Positions 6,052 through 13,331 of a stretch of 13,470 bases of DNA are shown in pieces (position 1 is the first letter of the stretch; each line of letters begins with the position of its first letter). This DNA comes from DATEBA01 sp035288045 (GTDB lineage: Bacteria; Actinomycetota; UBA4738; HRBIN12). The position numbers and the translations under genes are program-made. The notes beneath the pieces are model-generated. The model was given only the letters and a program-made list of their open reading frames with translations. It ran no database searches and was not told where the DNA came from. The stretch covers positions 1 through 13,470 of the forward strand of contig DATEBA010000070.1 in the NCBI GenBank assembly GCA_035288045.1. The letters run 5' to 3'.

Positions 6052-7221
6052 ATGGCCGAGGCTCCCCGCCGCACGAAGGAGGTTCCCCTCCTCTTCGTCG
6101 ACGGCACACGCGTCCGCAGGTCGCCGTACTGGGAGGCGACCGAAGCCGCCGGTTGCCTGTCCTACGACATCTACAACCACATGCTGATCCCCGGGTGGTA
6201 CTCGGACTTCGTCCACGAGTACTGGCACATCGTGAACCACGTCGCGCTGTGGGACGTCGCCGTCGAGCGGTGCCTGGAGATCTCCGGCCCCGACGCGCAC
6301 CGATTCACGAATATGCTCACCCCGCGCGACCTCGACCGCTGCGCCGTCACCCAGGGCAAGTACGTCGTGATGACCGATGAGAACGGTGGGATCATCAACG
6401 ACCCTGTGCTCCTCCGGCTCGAGGAGAACCGCTACTGGCTCGCCCTGGCCGACAGCGACGCGACGCTCTGGGCCAAGGGCGTTGCGGTGAATTCAGGGAT
6501 GGACGTCGAGGTCCGTGAGGCCGACGCGTGGCCGCTCCAGGTCCAAGGACCCAAGTCCCGCGACGTGCTCCGCGCGCTAGTCGGCGAGGCGGTCGACGGA
6601 GTCCGCTACTACTGGACACTCCAGACCGATATCGACGGCATCGCGGTGGTTATCAGTCGCACGGGCTGGACCGGGGAACTCGGGTTCGAGGTCTACCTCC
6701 GCGACGACCCGAGCAAGGGCGTCGCGCTGTGGGAACGGATCATGGATGCGGGCAAGCCGTTCAACATCCGCCCGACGGGACCCTCGGACATCCGCCGCAT
6801 GGAGGCCGGCATCTTCAACTACGGCGGCGACATGACGATCGAGCACAACCCGCTCGAGGTGACCGGCCTCGAGCGGATGGTCGAGGACAAGCAGGCCGAC
6901 TACGTGGGCAAGGAAGCGCTGCTCAGCATCAAGGCCGAGGGCGTACGCCGCAAGCTCGTGGGCATGGAGCTCGCCGGCACGCCGCTCGATATCGACTACC
7001 AGGAGTTCTGGCCGGTGACGAGCGACGGTGTGGTCGTCGGCAAGGTGACGAACGCCGTCCATTCGCCGAGGCTCGACAAGAACATCGCCTACGCCTGGGT
7101 GCCGATCGAGCTAGCCGGACACGGCACCAAGCTGGATGTCGAGACCCCCGTCGGCCCGGCCGCCGCACAGGTCGTGCCGCTCCCGTTCCTGGATCCGAAC
7201 AAGGAGATCCCGAAGTCCTAG
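6052..7221 (+). CDS. GcvT-family THF-dependent methyltransferase, DmdA-like
   Basis: 389 residues from ATG 6052, with a perfect AGGAGG (6039-6044) 7 nt upstream. The fold is that of glycine-cleavage T protein: the N-terminal GcvT domain (about 25-290) followed by the C-terminal barrel (about 295-380). Key segments are SYDIYNHMLIP (about 37-47), ALWDVAVERCLEISGPDA, DENGGIINDPVLLRL (from 109), RYWLALADSDATLW, WPLQVQGPKSRDVL and SRTGWTGELGFEVYL. YNHML, LWDVAVER, the DENGGI.NDPVLLRL and ADSD blocks match, from memory, dimethylsulfoniopropionate demethylase DmdA better than true GcvT. The enzyme is expected to move a methyl or methylene group to tetrahydrofolate; the donor may be DMSP or another methylated compound. 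No glycine-cleavage partners (gcvH, gcvP) are in the window. The next gene starts 8 nt after the stop. Confidence 0.85.
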   Translation: MAEAPRRTKEVPLLFVDGTRVRRSPYWEATEAAGCLSYDIYNHMLIPGWYSDFVHEYWHIVNHVALWDVAVERCLEISGPDAHRFTNMLTPRDLDRCAVTQGKYVVMTDENGGIINDPVLLRLEENRYWLALADSDATLWAKGVAVNSGMDVEVREADAWPLQVQGPKSRDVLRALVGEAVDGVRYYWTLQTDIDGIAVVISRTGWTGELGFEVYLRDDPSKGVALWERIMDAGKPFNIRPTGPSDIRRMEAGIFNYGGDMTIEHNPLEVTGLERMVEDKQADYVGKEALLSIKAEGVRRKLVGMELAGTPLDIDYQEFWPVTSDGVVVGKVTNAVHSPRLDKNIAYAWVPIELAGHGTKLDVETPVGPAAAQVVPLPFLDPNKEIPKS

Positions 7222-7229
7222 GAGGGTAG

Positions 7230-8696
7230 GTGCGCCGGGCGTACACGCGAGTCGCCGCCACGACCGTCGCGGTGTCCATGATCGGCGCCCATCCCGCTCC
7301 GCCGTCGGCAGGCGCGGTCCCGTCGCCGATCCGGCACGTCGTCATCGTCGACCTGGAGAACCACTCCTTCGACGACATCCTCGGGAAACTTTGCGTCCGA
7401 CACTCCCGGGGGAACCTCGAACGGGCGGGGCTCGACATGGGCTGCGACGGCGCGAGGGTAGGCGTCCTCACGAACGGGGAGCGGCGCCGGCTGAGACTGG
7501 AGCCCAACTACGGGCTCCAGATCTCCCACAGCGTCCGCGCGCAGCAGTGGGCCATCAACAGTGGCGCGATGGACGGCTTCTCGCTCGTTCCCGGGTGCCG
7601 CCCGACCGACAACCCGGCCTACGGGTGCCTCATGCAGTTCGATCCGCTGCGCGGCGACTGCGGCCCGAGTGGAACCGAGACGTGCATCCCCAACATCACC
7701 GCGCTCGCGCAGAACTTCGCGATCTCCGATCGCACGTTCGAGTTCCGGGCGACGCCTTCCTGGGCCGCGCACATGGTGCTCGCCTCCGCCACGATGCAGC
7801 GGTTCACCGGCTGGAACCCCGAGGAGCCGGCCGGGGGTGCGCCGGGACCGGGATGGGGCTGCGATAGCGGCAGGTTCGCGCGCTGGAAGCCGCCGACGGG
7901 CGGCGAGGTCCTCGTCCCGTCGTGCATCCCCGACGCTACGGGCGACATGGGGCCGCGATGGTCCTCGTACACGCGGAGGCACGCCCGCTACGTCCCCACG
8001 ATATTCGATCGCATGGAGACGACCGACGTCGGTTGGCGGATCTACTCCGGGAACTACAACTGGGCGATCTGCCCGACGTTCTGGGAGTGCCTGGGCTCGG
8101 CGCAGCGTAACCACCTCGTCGGCGTTCGCAGGATCTTCACCGACCTCGTGGACGGGACGCTGCCGGCCGTGTCCTTCGTGATACCACCGGGGAAGCGATC
8201 GGGCCACCCGCCCGGCGCCATCTCGTCGGCGGACAACTGGCTCGGTCACCTGGTCTCGGAGATCATGCGGAGCGAAGTTTGGAGTTCCACCGCGATCTTC
8301 ATCACCTTCGACGATTGCGGCTGCTTCTTCGACCACGTGAACCCCTGGGCCTACAGCAGGGATTGGGGTGTCCGCGAGCCGATGTTGATCGTCAGCCCCT
8401 ACGCGCGAGCGGGGTATACGGACTCCCGACCGGCTACCTTCGCCTCGATGCTCGCGTTCATCGAGCACACCTTCGGCCTGGATCCGCTCGGGCCGTGCGC
8501 GACCGTGGACTCGTGGGACTCGAGCTGCACCGACGACATCACCGGGCCGAACGGTCAGCCTACGTACGACTACGCCGACTCGTTCGACTACGAGCAGGCG
8601 CCGCTCGGGAGCGTCCGACTCGTCCGAACTCCCCTCGGAGCGGAGGCGCGAGAGTGGATCGCCCGCCATGCCGAAGTGCTAGAAGCGGAACTGTGA
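7230..8696 (+). CDS. Secreted phosphoesterase (phospholipase C / acid phosphatase family, PF04185-type)
   Basis: 488 residues from GTG 7230, with GGAGGG (7221-7226) only 3 nt before the start and overlapping the previous stop. A signal peptide (about residues 1-29, RRAYTR n-region) directs export. The catalytic domain opens with HVVIVDLENHSFDD (ENHSFDD 43-49), the ENxSFDH-type metal/nucleophile site of this family. Later comes FITFDDCGCFFDHVNPW (about 358-374), matching the conserved D-D-x-G-x-x-D-H motif, and EPMLIVSPYARAGY. Several cysteines suggest disulfides. Members hydrolyse phospholipids or phosphomonoesters; the substrate here is undetermined. One oddity is DDCGC where most members have DDxGG. 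A strong hairpin follows the gene. Weak translational coupling to the methyltransferase upstream is possible. Confidence 0.85.
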   Translation: MRRAYTRVAATTVAVSMIGAHPAPPSAGAVPSPIRHVVIVDLENHSFDDILGKLCVRHSRGNLERAGLDMGCDGARVGVLTNGERRRLRLEPNYGLQISHSVRAQQWAINSGAMDGFSLVPGCRPTDNPAYGCLMQFDPLRGDCGPSGTETCIPNITALAQNFAISDRTFEFRATPSWAAHMVLASATMQRFTGWNPEEPAGGAPGPGWGCDSGRFARWKPPTGGEVLVPSCIPDATGDMGPRWSSYTRRHARYVPTIFDRMETTDVGWRIYSGNYNWAICPTFWECLGSAQRNHLVGVRRIFTDLVDGTLPAVSFVIPPGKRSGHPPGAISSADNWLGHLVSEIMRSEVWSSTAIFITFDDCGCFFDHVNPWAYSRDWGVREPMLIVSPYARAGYTDSRPATFASMLAFIEHTFGLDPLGPCATVDSWDSSCTDDITGPNGQPTYDYADSFDYEQAPLGSVRLVRTPLGAEAREWIARHAEVLEAEL

Positions 8697-8702
8697 ATGG
8701 AT

Positions 8703-8746
8703 GAAGCGGGGGCTCGGGGCTGGTCGACTTCCCGAACCCCCGCTTC
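8703..8746 (+). terminator. Strong GC-rich hairpin terminator
   Basis: GAAGCGGGGGCTCGGG (8703-8718) pairs with CCCGAACCCCCGCTTC (8731-8746), 15 of 16 pairs with one C-A mismatch and a 12-nt loop, 7 nt after the phosphoesterase stop. The following run is C/T rich rather than pure T. It separates the phosphoesterase gene from the beta-propeller gene. Confidence 0.75.
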
Positions 8747-8870
8747 GCTCTTCCCCCCACATGTTCGTATCAGGAACAGTGCCCCACGTAGAGTCGCCTT
8801 TCCGGCCGACGACCGGTCGGCCGGGTCGCCTACGCGGCCCGTCCTACTCCACGCGCAGCTCTTCGCGACA

Positions 8871-10508
8871 TTGACGGTTCGACGAGCCAAACGTAGAAGG
8901 AGGGATGAAAGTCCACCTCTTGAACCGACATCGCTCGGCGAGATCCGCGTCGGCCGAAGCATCTTGGTTCTGCTGCTCGCCACGGTGGCGCTGGCAGCGA
9001 TCGAAGTCCCGCCAGCGCAGGCGACACCCAGGTGCGGCGGCCCCCGTTCGGCGGACTTCGACGGCGACGGGTTCGCCGACCTCGCGGTGGGCGTGCCTTC
9101 CGAGGACATGGGAGGGGTCGCGGACGCCGGCGCGGTGAGCGTGATCTACGCCGCATCTGACGGGTTGACCTCCTCCGGCAACGAGCTGCTCACGGAGGCC
9201 GACGCCGGATTTGCGCTCGGCGAAGGAGACCGGTTCGGATCGGCGGTGGCCGCCGGGGATCTCGACTCCGACGGGCTCGGCGACCTCGCGGTGGGGATGC
9301 CTTCCCGCGACGTCGGCGGAGCCGCCGACGCGGGGACGGTTGTCGTTTGGTACGGATCGGCCGGCGGCTTGGAGGGTGGAGCAACCAAGAAGATCGTCCA
9401 GGGAAGCGGTGGGATCGCGGACTCGGCGGAGACGTCAGATCGCTTCGGCTCATCCTTGGCCGCCGGCGACTTCGACGGCGACGGAGTCTGCGATCTCGCG
9501 ATCGGTGCTCCCGAGGAGGAGGTCGGGGGCATCGCGGAAGCCGGCGCGGTGAACGTCGTCTACGGCTCGCCAGACGGGCTCTCGGGAGACGGCGACCAGT
9601 TCTGGAACCAGGACAGCCCCGGCATCAAGGACGCCGCCGAGTCCAACTACGACTACGGCGAGCACTTCGGTTCCGCCCTCGCGGCCGCGAACTTCGGCAA
9701 AGGCTACCGCGCGGACCTGGCGGTTGGGGTTCCTTCGGAGGGTATCTCCACAGACTTCGATGGGGCCGTGCACGTTCTCTACGGAAGGGCAGCGGGACTG
9801 ACGGCGGACGGCGATCAGCTTTGGAGCGACGCCCGGCTGTACGGCAGCGGCGACTCCGAAGCGTATCTCGGCTCGGCCCTTGCAGCGGCGGACTTCGGCA
9901 AGACCGCCCGCGCCGATCTTGCCGTCGGGGTTCCGGCCAGGTTCTGCTGCCTGGGGTCGGTGAGGGTCCTGTACGGATCCGTCGACGGGCTGACCGGGAG
10001 GGGCAGCCAGCGCTGGAGCCAGGCGACACCGGGGATCAAGGGAGAGCCCGCGATCGGAGACTGGATAGAGGACTTCGGCTCGGCGCTGGCGGCTGCGAAC
10101 TTCGGCGAGTCGCCGGAGGCCGACCTCGCGATCGGCGTTCCCGGATATCAGGCGGTCCCGGGCGGCGCGGTCAACGTGATCTACGGCTCGAGGCAAGGGC
10201 TCACGGCCGAGGGCGACCAGCTATGGCACCAGGAGGTCCAGGGCATGAGCGGTGCTGGCGGGGGCGCGTTCGGCGATGCGCTCGCCGCGACCGACTTCGG
10301 GAGGTCCTACTTCGCGGACCTCGCCGTAGGGGTGCCGGCCGACTCCGTTCATGGAATCAGCAGCGCGGGCGCGGTGAACGTCTTCTACGGTTCGAGGACC
10401 GGGCTCACGGCCGAGGGTGACCAGCTCTGGCATCAGGAGACCCCGGGCATCCTGAACGGAGCCGAGACGGGCGACCTGTTCGGGGGCGCGCTCGGGCGGA
10501 CCGCGTAG
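8871..10508 (+). CDS. Secreted FG-GAP repeat beta-propeller protein (seven repeats)
   Basis: 545 residues if TTG 8871 is the start, the only start codon in this frame between the terminator hairpin and the signal peptide. The signal helix is GRSILVLLLATVALAAIEV followed by PPAQATP. Seven FG-GAP repeats of about 65-75 residues follow, each with (D/N)F...DLAVGVP or similar, an AGAVNVxYGS strand and FGSALAAxDF. The seven DLA(V/I)G(V/M/A)P copies fit a seven-bladed integrin-alpha-type propeller; the C-terminal FGGALG would complete the first blade. Repeats 1-3 have DxDxDG calcium loops, while repeats 4-7 have NFGKGYRAD-like loops lacking the acidic ligands. Probably an extracellular binding protein. 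The start is unresolved: an ATG at 8905 with GGAGGG just before it is out of frame, so a frameshift in the signal region is possible. It converges on the 10513 gene with a 4-nt gap. Confidence 0.8.
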   Translation: MTVRRAKRRRRDESPPLEPTSLGEIRVGRSILVLLLATVALAAIEVPPAQATPRCGGPRSADFDGDGFADLAVGVPSEDMGGVADAGAVSVIYAASDGLTSSGNELLTEADAGFALGEGDRFGSAVAAGDLDSDGLGDLAVGMPSRDVGGAADAGTVVVWYGSAGGLEGGATKKIVQGSGGIADSAETSDRFGSSLAAGDFDGDGVCDLAIGAPEEEVGGIAEAGAVNVVYGSPDGLSGDGDQFWNQDSPGIKDAAESNYDYGEHFGSALAAANFGKGYRADLAVGVPSEGISTDFDGAVHVLYGRAAGLTADGDQLWSDARLYGSGDSEAYLGSALAAADFGKTARADLAVGVPARFCCLGSVRVLYGSVDGLTGRGSQRWSQATPGIKGEPAIGDWIEDFGSALAAANFGESPEADLAIGVPGYQAVPGGAVNVIYGSRQGLTAEGDQLWHQEVQGMSGAGGGAFGDALAATDFGRSYFADLAVGVPADSVHGISSAGAVNVFYGSRTGLTAEGDQLWHQETPGILNGAETGDLFGGALGRTA

Positions 10509-10512
10509 AGAG

Positions 10513-10842
10513 CTAAGCGAGCTTCAGCTCCGGGAGCGGCGGCATCGGGCCAGAGAAGTCGAGCCCGTGCACCTCCCGGATGTTCTCCTTGAACCACATG
10601 TCGAAGGGATGATCGGATGCCGCGATCCTCGCCATGAAGTCGTCGCCACCGGGGCCGTCGTGAACCGCGATCACCGTGTGTCCGCCGTCGGGAGTCTGCT
10701 GCAGCCACGCGCGATGCGCGGTGAGCCCGTAGCGCGAGTTGAGCTCCTCGAACCCGGCCTTCCGCACGCCGTTCAACTCACTCATCCAGCTGCTCCAGGC
10801 ATCGAGCTTGCCGGGCACGATCGGAACTGCGATTGCTCCCAC
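10513..10842 (-). CDS. Small hypothetical protein (ABM/DUF6176-like ferredoxin-fold appearance)
   Basis: 109 residues from GTG 10842. GGAGGGG (10856-10850) sits 7 nt upstream and fixes this start over the longer open frame that reaches into the transposon remnant. The order VPIVPGKLDAWSSWMSEL, GLTAHRAWLQQTPDGGHTVIAV, GGDDFMARIAASDHPFDMWF and IREVHGLDFSG resembles dimeric alpha/beta-barrel (antibiotic-monooxygenase or DUF6176-type) proteins: first strand, amphipathic helix, W/Q strand pair, second helix. No catalytic residue can be named. Cytosolic. Upstream it has a TAC..TAGACA promoter-like block (10890-10876). Confidence 0.75.
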   Translation of the reverse strand: MGAIAVPIVPGKLDAWSSWMSELNGVRKAGFEELNSRYGLTAHRAWLQQTPDGGHTVIAVHDGPGGDDFMARIAASDHPFDMWFKENIREVHGLDFSGPMPPLPELKLA

Positions 10843-10908
10843 GGGGGAACCCCTCCTTCGCCGGTAACCTGCCAGATGTCTAGGGTACTCGATTGGGATT
10901 GCTCCCAC
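10831..10908 (-). repeat. 12-bp direct repeat, in-frame, 66 bp apart
   Basis: GTGGGAGCAATC (minus strand) occurs at 10842-10831, where it forms the start of the small protein, and again at 10908-10897 beside the transposon end. The 66-bp spacing is exactly 22 codons. Confidence 0.8.
10876..10890 (-). promoter_or_regulatory. Promoter-like GTACCCTAGACA block
   Basis: Minus strand GAGTACCCTAGACAT, about 35 nt before GTG 10842. TACCCT fits TANNNT. It resembles the block at 1838-1826. Confidence 0.4.
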
Positions 10909-10936
10909 TTCAGTTGACTCGCGGGGCTGAAAGTCT

Positions 10937-11770
10937 TCAGGCCACATGAGCGACCTCGTGCACTGCCTCGAACTCGATCGGCGTGAGCTTACCGAGGACC
11001 CGTTGTCGACGCCGGCGGTGGTAGGTGCGTTCGATCCAGTACACGATGGCCAGGCGGAGCTCATCTTTCATCTGCCAGCGCTGTCGATCCAGAACGTTCC
11101 TCTGCAGGAGGGCGAAGAACGACTCCATGGCGGCGTTGTCGGCACAGGCGCCGGTTCGACCCATGGAGCCTATCAGGCCGTTCGATCGAAGGGTCCGCAC
11201 GAACTTCCCCGAGCGGAACTGGGCCGGCTCCCGCGGTCCGAGTGCACCACGGTGCCGGCGGGGGCACGCAACCCGATGGCGTTGCGAAGCGCCGCCACAG
11301 CGAGGCCTTCATCCGAGCCTGCATCGAGTAGCCGACGATGCGACAACGAGAAGGCGTCCTTCACCGCGCAGGCAGAGCTTGCCCTCATCGGTTCGGTGCT
11401 CGGTGATGTCGGTGAACCACAGCTCGTTCGGGGCCCGGGCACCGAAGGCCCGGCGGACCAGGTCATCATGCACCGGCTCCCCGGGTCTTGCTCTTCGGCC
11501 CCTCTTGGGGGAAGGGACCGAGAAGATACCGTGTGCGCTGCACAGACGCTGCACCCGGTTCTCGCTGGCTCGGATCCCGCGTTCTCGGGCGAGCTCGTCG
11601 GCGATGAACCGGTAGCCGAAGGTCGGATCGTCGGCGTGGATCTCGCGAGCGGCATGGACGAGGTGAGCGTCGGACCAGTCCCTCCCAGAGACGGCAGGAC
11701 GGTGACGCTCGTGCACAGGGCGAGCGGGCGCCTCTCGGTCACGGCCCTGCTCGCCCTGTGACGGTGACAT
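10937..11770 (-). pseudogene. IS3-family transposase (orfB) broken by several frameshifts
   Basis: The minus strand carries, in successive frames, all the rve/DDE pieces of an IS3 orfB product. The first frame has DWSDAHLVHAAREIHADDP, TFGYRFIADELARERGI and ELWFTDITEH (first Asp). A second frame has VKDAFS and AVAALRNAIGLRAPAGTVVHSDRGS (second Asp), with RIVGYSMQARMKASL in a third frame between them. The last frame has RTLRSNGLIGSMGRTGACA, DNAAMESFFALLQRN (catalytic Glu) and TPIEFEAVHEVAHVA. At least four frame changes are needed, the N-terminal part is not recognisable, and there is no orfA upstream because the next gene ends at 11786. The copy is therefore dead. Its TGA stop is followed by AGACTTTCAGCC, a sequence also seen near 1874. 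Confidence 0.9.
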
Positions 11771-11785
11771 GGGAAGCCTCGGTCG

Positions 11786-12562
11786 TCAGGGGGTTTGCCC
11801 CTCGGTTCCCTGCACTTCCTTCACGTACCGCTTGGTGTTCCGCTCCCAGAGCCGGATCGACTCCTCGGTGAGCTGGAAATCGGTGAGTGTCTCGTTGTAC
11901 ATCACGGCGGCGTCCTCCGGATAGTTCGTGGACACCCAGTCGGCGAAGGGCTCCCACATCTGCGGTGAGAACTTCTCGATCTCCCAGTTCATCCCGGCTC
12001 GGACGATCTCTCCGTCACGAACGGTGAACATGAAGGTGCTGCCGCTGAACGGGCCCCGCCCGATCTCATCGGATCTGATGCCGTGGAGATCGAACTCGCA
12101 GACGACGCTGGTATCGGAGGCGAAGGTAGTCGCCTCACAGGAGGTGATCGTCTGTTGGTAGCCCTGGGCTTCGAGGAAGGAAATCATCAGTGACAAACCC
12201 TCGGCCCTCCTCGAGCCATTGGTCAATCCCGTGATGTCGGCGTCGTCGGCCAGGTAGGTCATCGCCTGCTCCGCGTCAAAAGCGCCGAACGCCTCGAGGA
12301 AGCCAGTGGCGACCTCCACCGCTGCCGCATCCGCCGGGTTGACCGTCGGCCCGGTGGCAGCAGGGGTGGTCGCGTTCCCTCCTTGGCGTACCACCAGGAT
12401 CAGCGCGATCGCCGCCACGGCGAACGCCGCCGCCACGGCGAACGCTCCGATCTTCTTGTTCCGAGCGGCACGGACCTGCCGCTTCTGCTGACGCTCGAGG
12501 GCGCCATGCTCGGGTGGTTTGTGCTTCGTGACCATCTCGTAGACCTCCTGAACGTCTGGCAT
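11786..12562 (-). CDS. Membrane-anchored NTF2-like protein paired with ECF sigma factor
   Basis: 258 residues from ATG 12562. GGGAG (12573-12569) lies 6 nt upstream and overlaps the sigma factor's stop, so translation is probably coupled. The N-terminus, MPDVQEVYEMVTKHKPPEH then GALERQQKRQ, is a short cytoplasmic helix. One TM segment follows (about 38-60, GAFAVAAAFAVAAIALILVV), then a linker and an extracytoplasmic NTF2/SnoaL-like domain (about 78-215: EVATGFLEAFGAFDAEQAM then TYLADDADI, and TFMFTVRDGEIVRAGMNWEI) and a helical tail. NTF2-like domains bind small ligands. By position it may sense a signal for, or restrain, the sigma factor, although no canonical zinc anti-sigma motif (HxxxCxxC) is present. 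A cargo role unrelated to the sigma factor is the alternative. Confidence 0.85.
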   Translation of the reverse strand: MPDVQEVYEMVTKHKPPEHGALERQQKRQVRAARNKKIGAFAVAAAFAVAAIALILVVRQGGNATTPAATGPTVNPADAAAVEVATGFLEAFGAFDAEQAMTYLADDADITGLTNGSRRAEGLSLMISFLEAQGYQQTITSCEATTFASDTSVVCEFDLHGIRSDEIGRGPFSGSTFMFTVRDGEIVRAGMNWEIEKFSPQMWEPFADWVSTNYPEDAAVMYNETLTDFQLTEESIRLWERNTKRYVKEVQGTEGQTP

Positions 12563-12572
12563 CCTCGCCTCC

Positions 12573-13154
12573 CTAGCTCCCCTTGAGCGCCGCGCGCCCT
12601 TGCGACGCCAGCACGCGCACGGTGGTCGGCTGGATGCCCATGATCCGAGCGGCCTGTTCCGAGCTGTACCCGAGGATCTCAGTGAGCACGATCGCGGTCC
12701 GCTGACGAGGCGAGATGCCTCGTAGCATCCGACGCACGTCCTCCCGGACGTGGACGTCATCGAACGGGTCTCGGGTGCCCGCGGCCGGGACGATCTTCCT
12801 CGCGGCCACTCGTGCACGGCGTGCACGCATCCGAACCCCGTTCAGCGCGGCGCGGAACAGGTAGGCGACCGGATCCTCGATCGTGTCGAGCCGGTCCCAT
12901 CGCTCCCAGAGTTTCAGGAATGCGTCCTGCATCAGTTCCTCCGCGTCGGCTGAGCTCCCTGTGATGAAGTACAACGCTCGGTACAGGCGATCGTGCACGT
13001 CGAGGAAGAGCTCTTCGAAACTCGGCGGACCCGCGGGCGCCTCGCGTTCCCGGTCAAGCTCGACGACGTTGTCCTCTATCTGCACGCGTCCATGGATGCT
13101 CGAACCACGCCGATCGTTTAGGCGGGGCCCCTCGATCTTCCGCGAGGATCCCAT
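12573..13154 (-). CDS. ECF-type RNA polymerase sigma factor
   Basis: 193 residues from ATG 13154. Region 2 spans about residues 45-115: FEELFLDVHDRLYRALYFIT, then DAEELMQDAFLKLWERWDRL and AYLFRAALNGVRMRARR, with the DAEELMQDAF core-binding and -10 recognition helices. A linker of about 25 residues precedes region 4 (about 140-190): MLRGISPRQRTAIVLTEILG followed by the helix-turn-helix YSSEQAARIMGIQPTTVRVLASQG, which reads the -35. The N-terminal extension of about 40 residues is longer than usual and acidic. TAGGCT (13166-13161) lies 6 nt upstream of the ATG without a Shine-Dalgarno, so it may be leaderless; an internal start is possible. It probably forms an operon with the NTF2-like membrane gene 11 nt downstream and may control its own transcription. 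The target promoters are unknown. Confidence 0.9.
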   Translation of the reverse strand: MGSSRKIEGPRLNDRRGSSIHGRVQIEDNVVELDREREAPAGPPSFEELFLDVHDRLYRALYFITGSSADAEELMQDAFLKLWERWDRLDTIEDPVAYLFRAALNGVRMRARRARVAARKIVPAAGTRDPFDDVHVREDVRRMLRGISPRQRTAIVLTEILGYSSEQAARIMGIQPTTVRVLASQGRAALKGS

Positions 13155-13160
13155 CGGCCG

Positions 13161-13166
13161 AGCCTA
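13161..13166 (-). promoter_or_regulatory. Putative -10 box (TAGGCT) of the sigma gene
   Basis: TAGGCT on the minus strand is followed by 6 nt and ATG 13154. Confidence 0.4.
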
Positions 13167-13180
13167 CGCTTCACGGTGGA

Positions 13181-13321
13181 TCACGTGTGGATGCTCGTCG
13201 CGATCACGCGCGTCACCTCGCGAGCGACCCGCTCCAGCTCTGGCTGGCCGGTCGGCGGTGAGCGGATCGCGGTGTGGCCAACGTCGGGTGGCGCCGGAAC
13301 GTCGAGCACCACCCGGAACAC
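13181..13321 (-). CDS. Possible small ORF or gene fragment (46 aa)
   Basis: GTG 13321 opens a 46-residue frame on the minus strand ending in TGA at 13183-13181. The product (FRVVLDVPAPPDVGHTAIR, then ELERVAREVTRVIATSIHT) alternates strand-like and helical segments and looks more protein-like than the other frames. GGAG lies 10 nt upstream, inside the tRNA-Asn acceptor end. It ends 26 nt before the sigma start. It may be a genuine small gene, the tail of a lost gene, or chance. No family is recognised. Confidence 0.3.
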   Translation of the reverse strand: MFRVVLDVPAPPDVGHTAIRSPPTGQPELERVAREVTRVIATSIHT

Positions 13322-13331
13322 GAAACGCGAG

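Noticed and set aside
6528..7229. Second long frame within the methyltransferase
   Set aside because: Shadow of the DmdA-like gene; Arg/Gly-rich with no domain.
11771..11800. Terminal inverted repeat of the IS3 element at TGACGACCGAGG
   Set aside because: Only 9 of 21 positions match the left end, and the TGA is the stop codon of the neighbouring gene.
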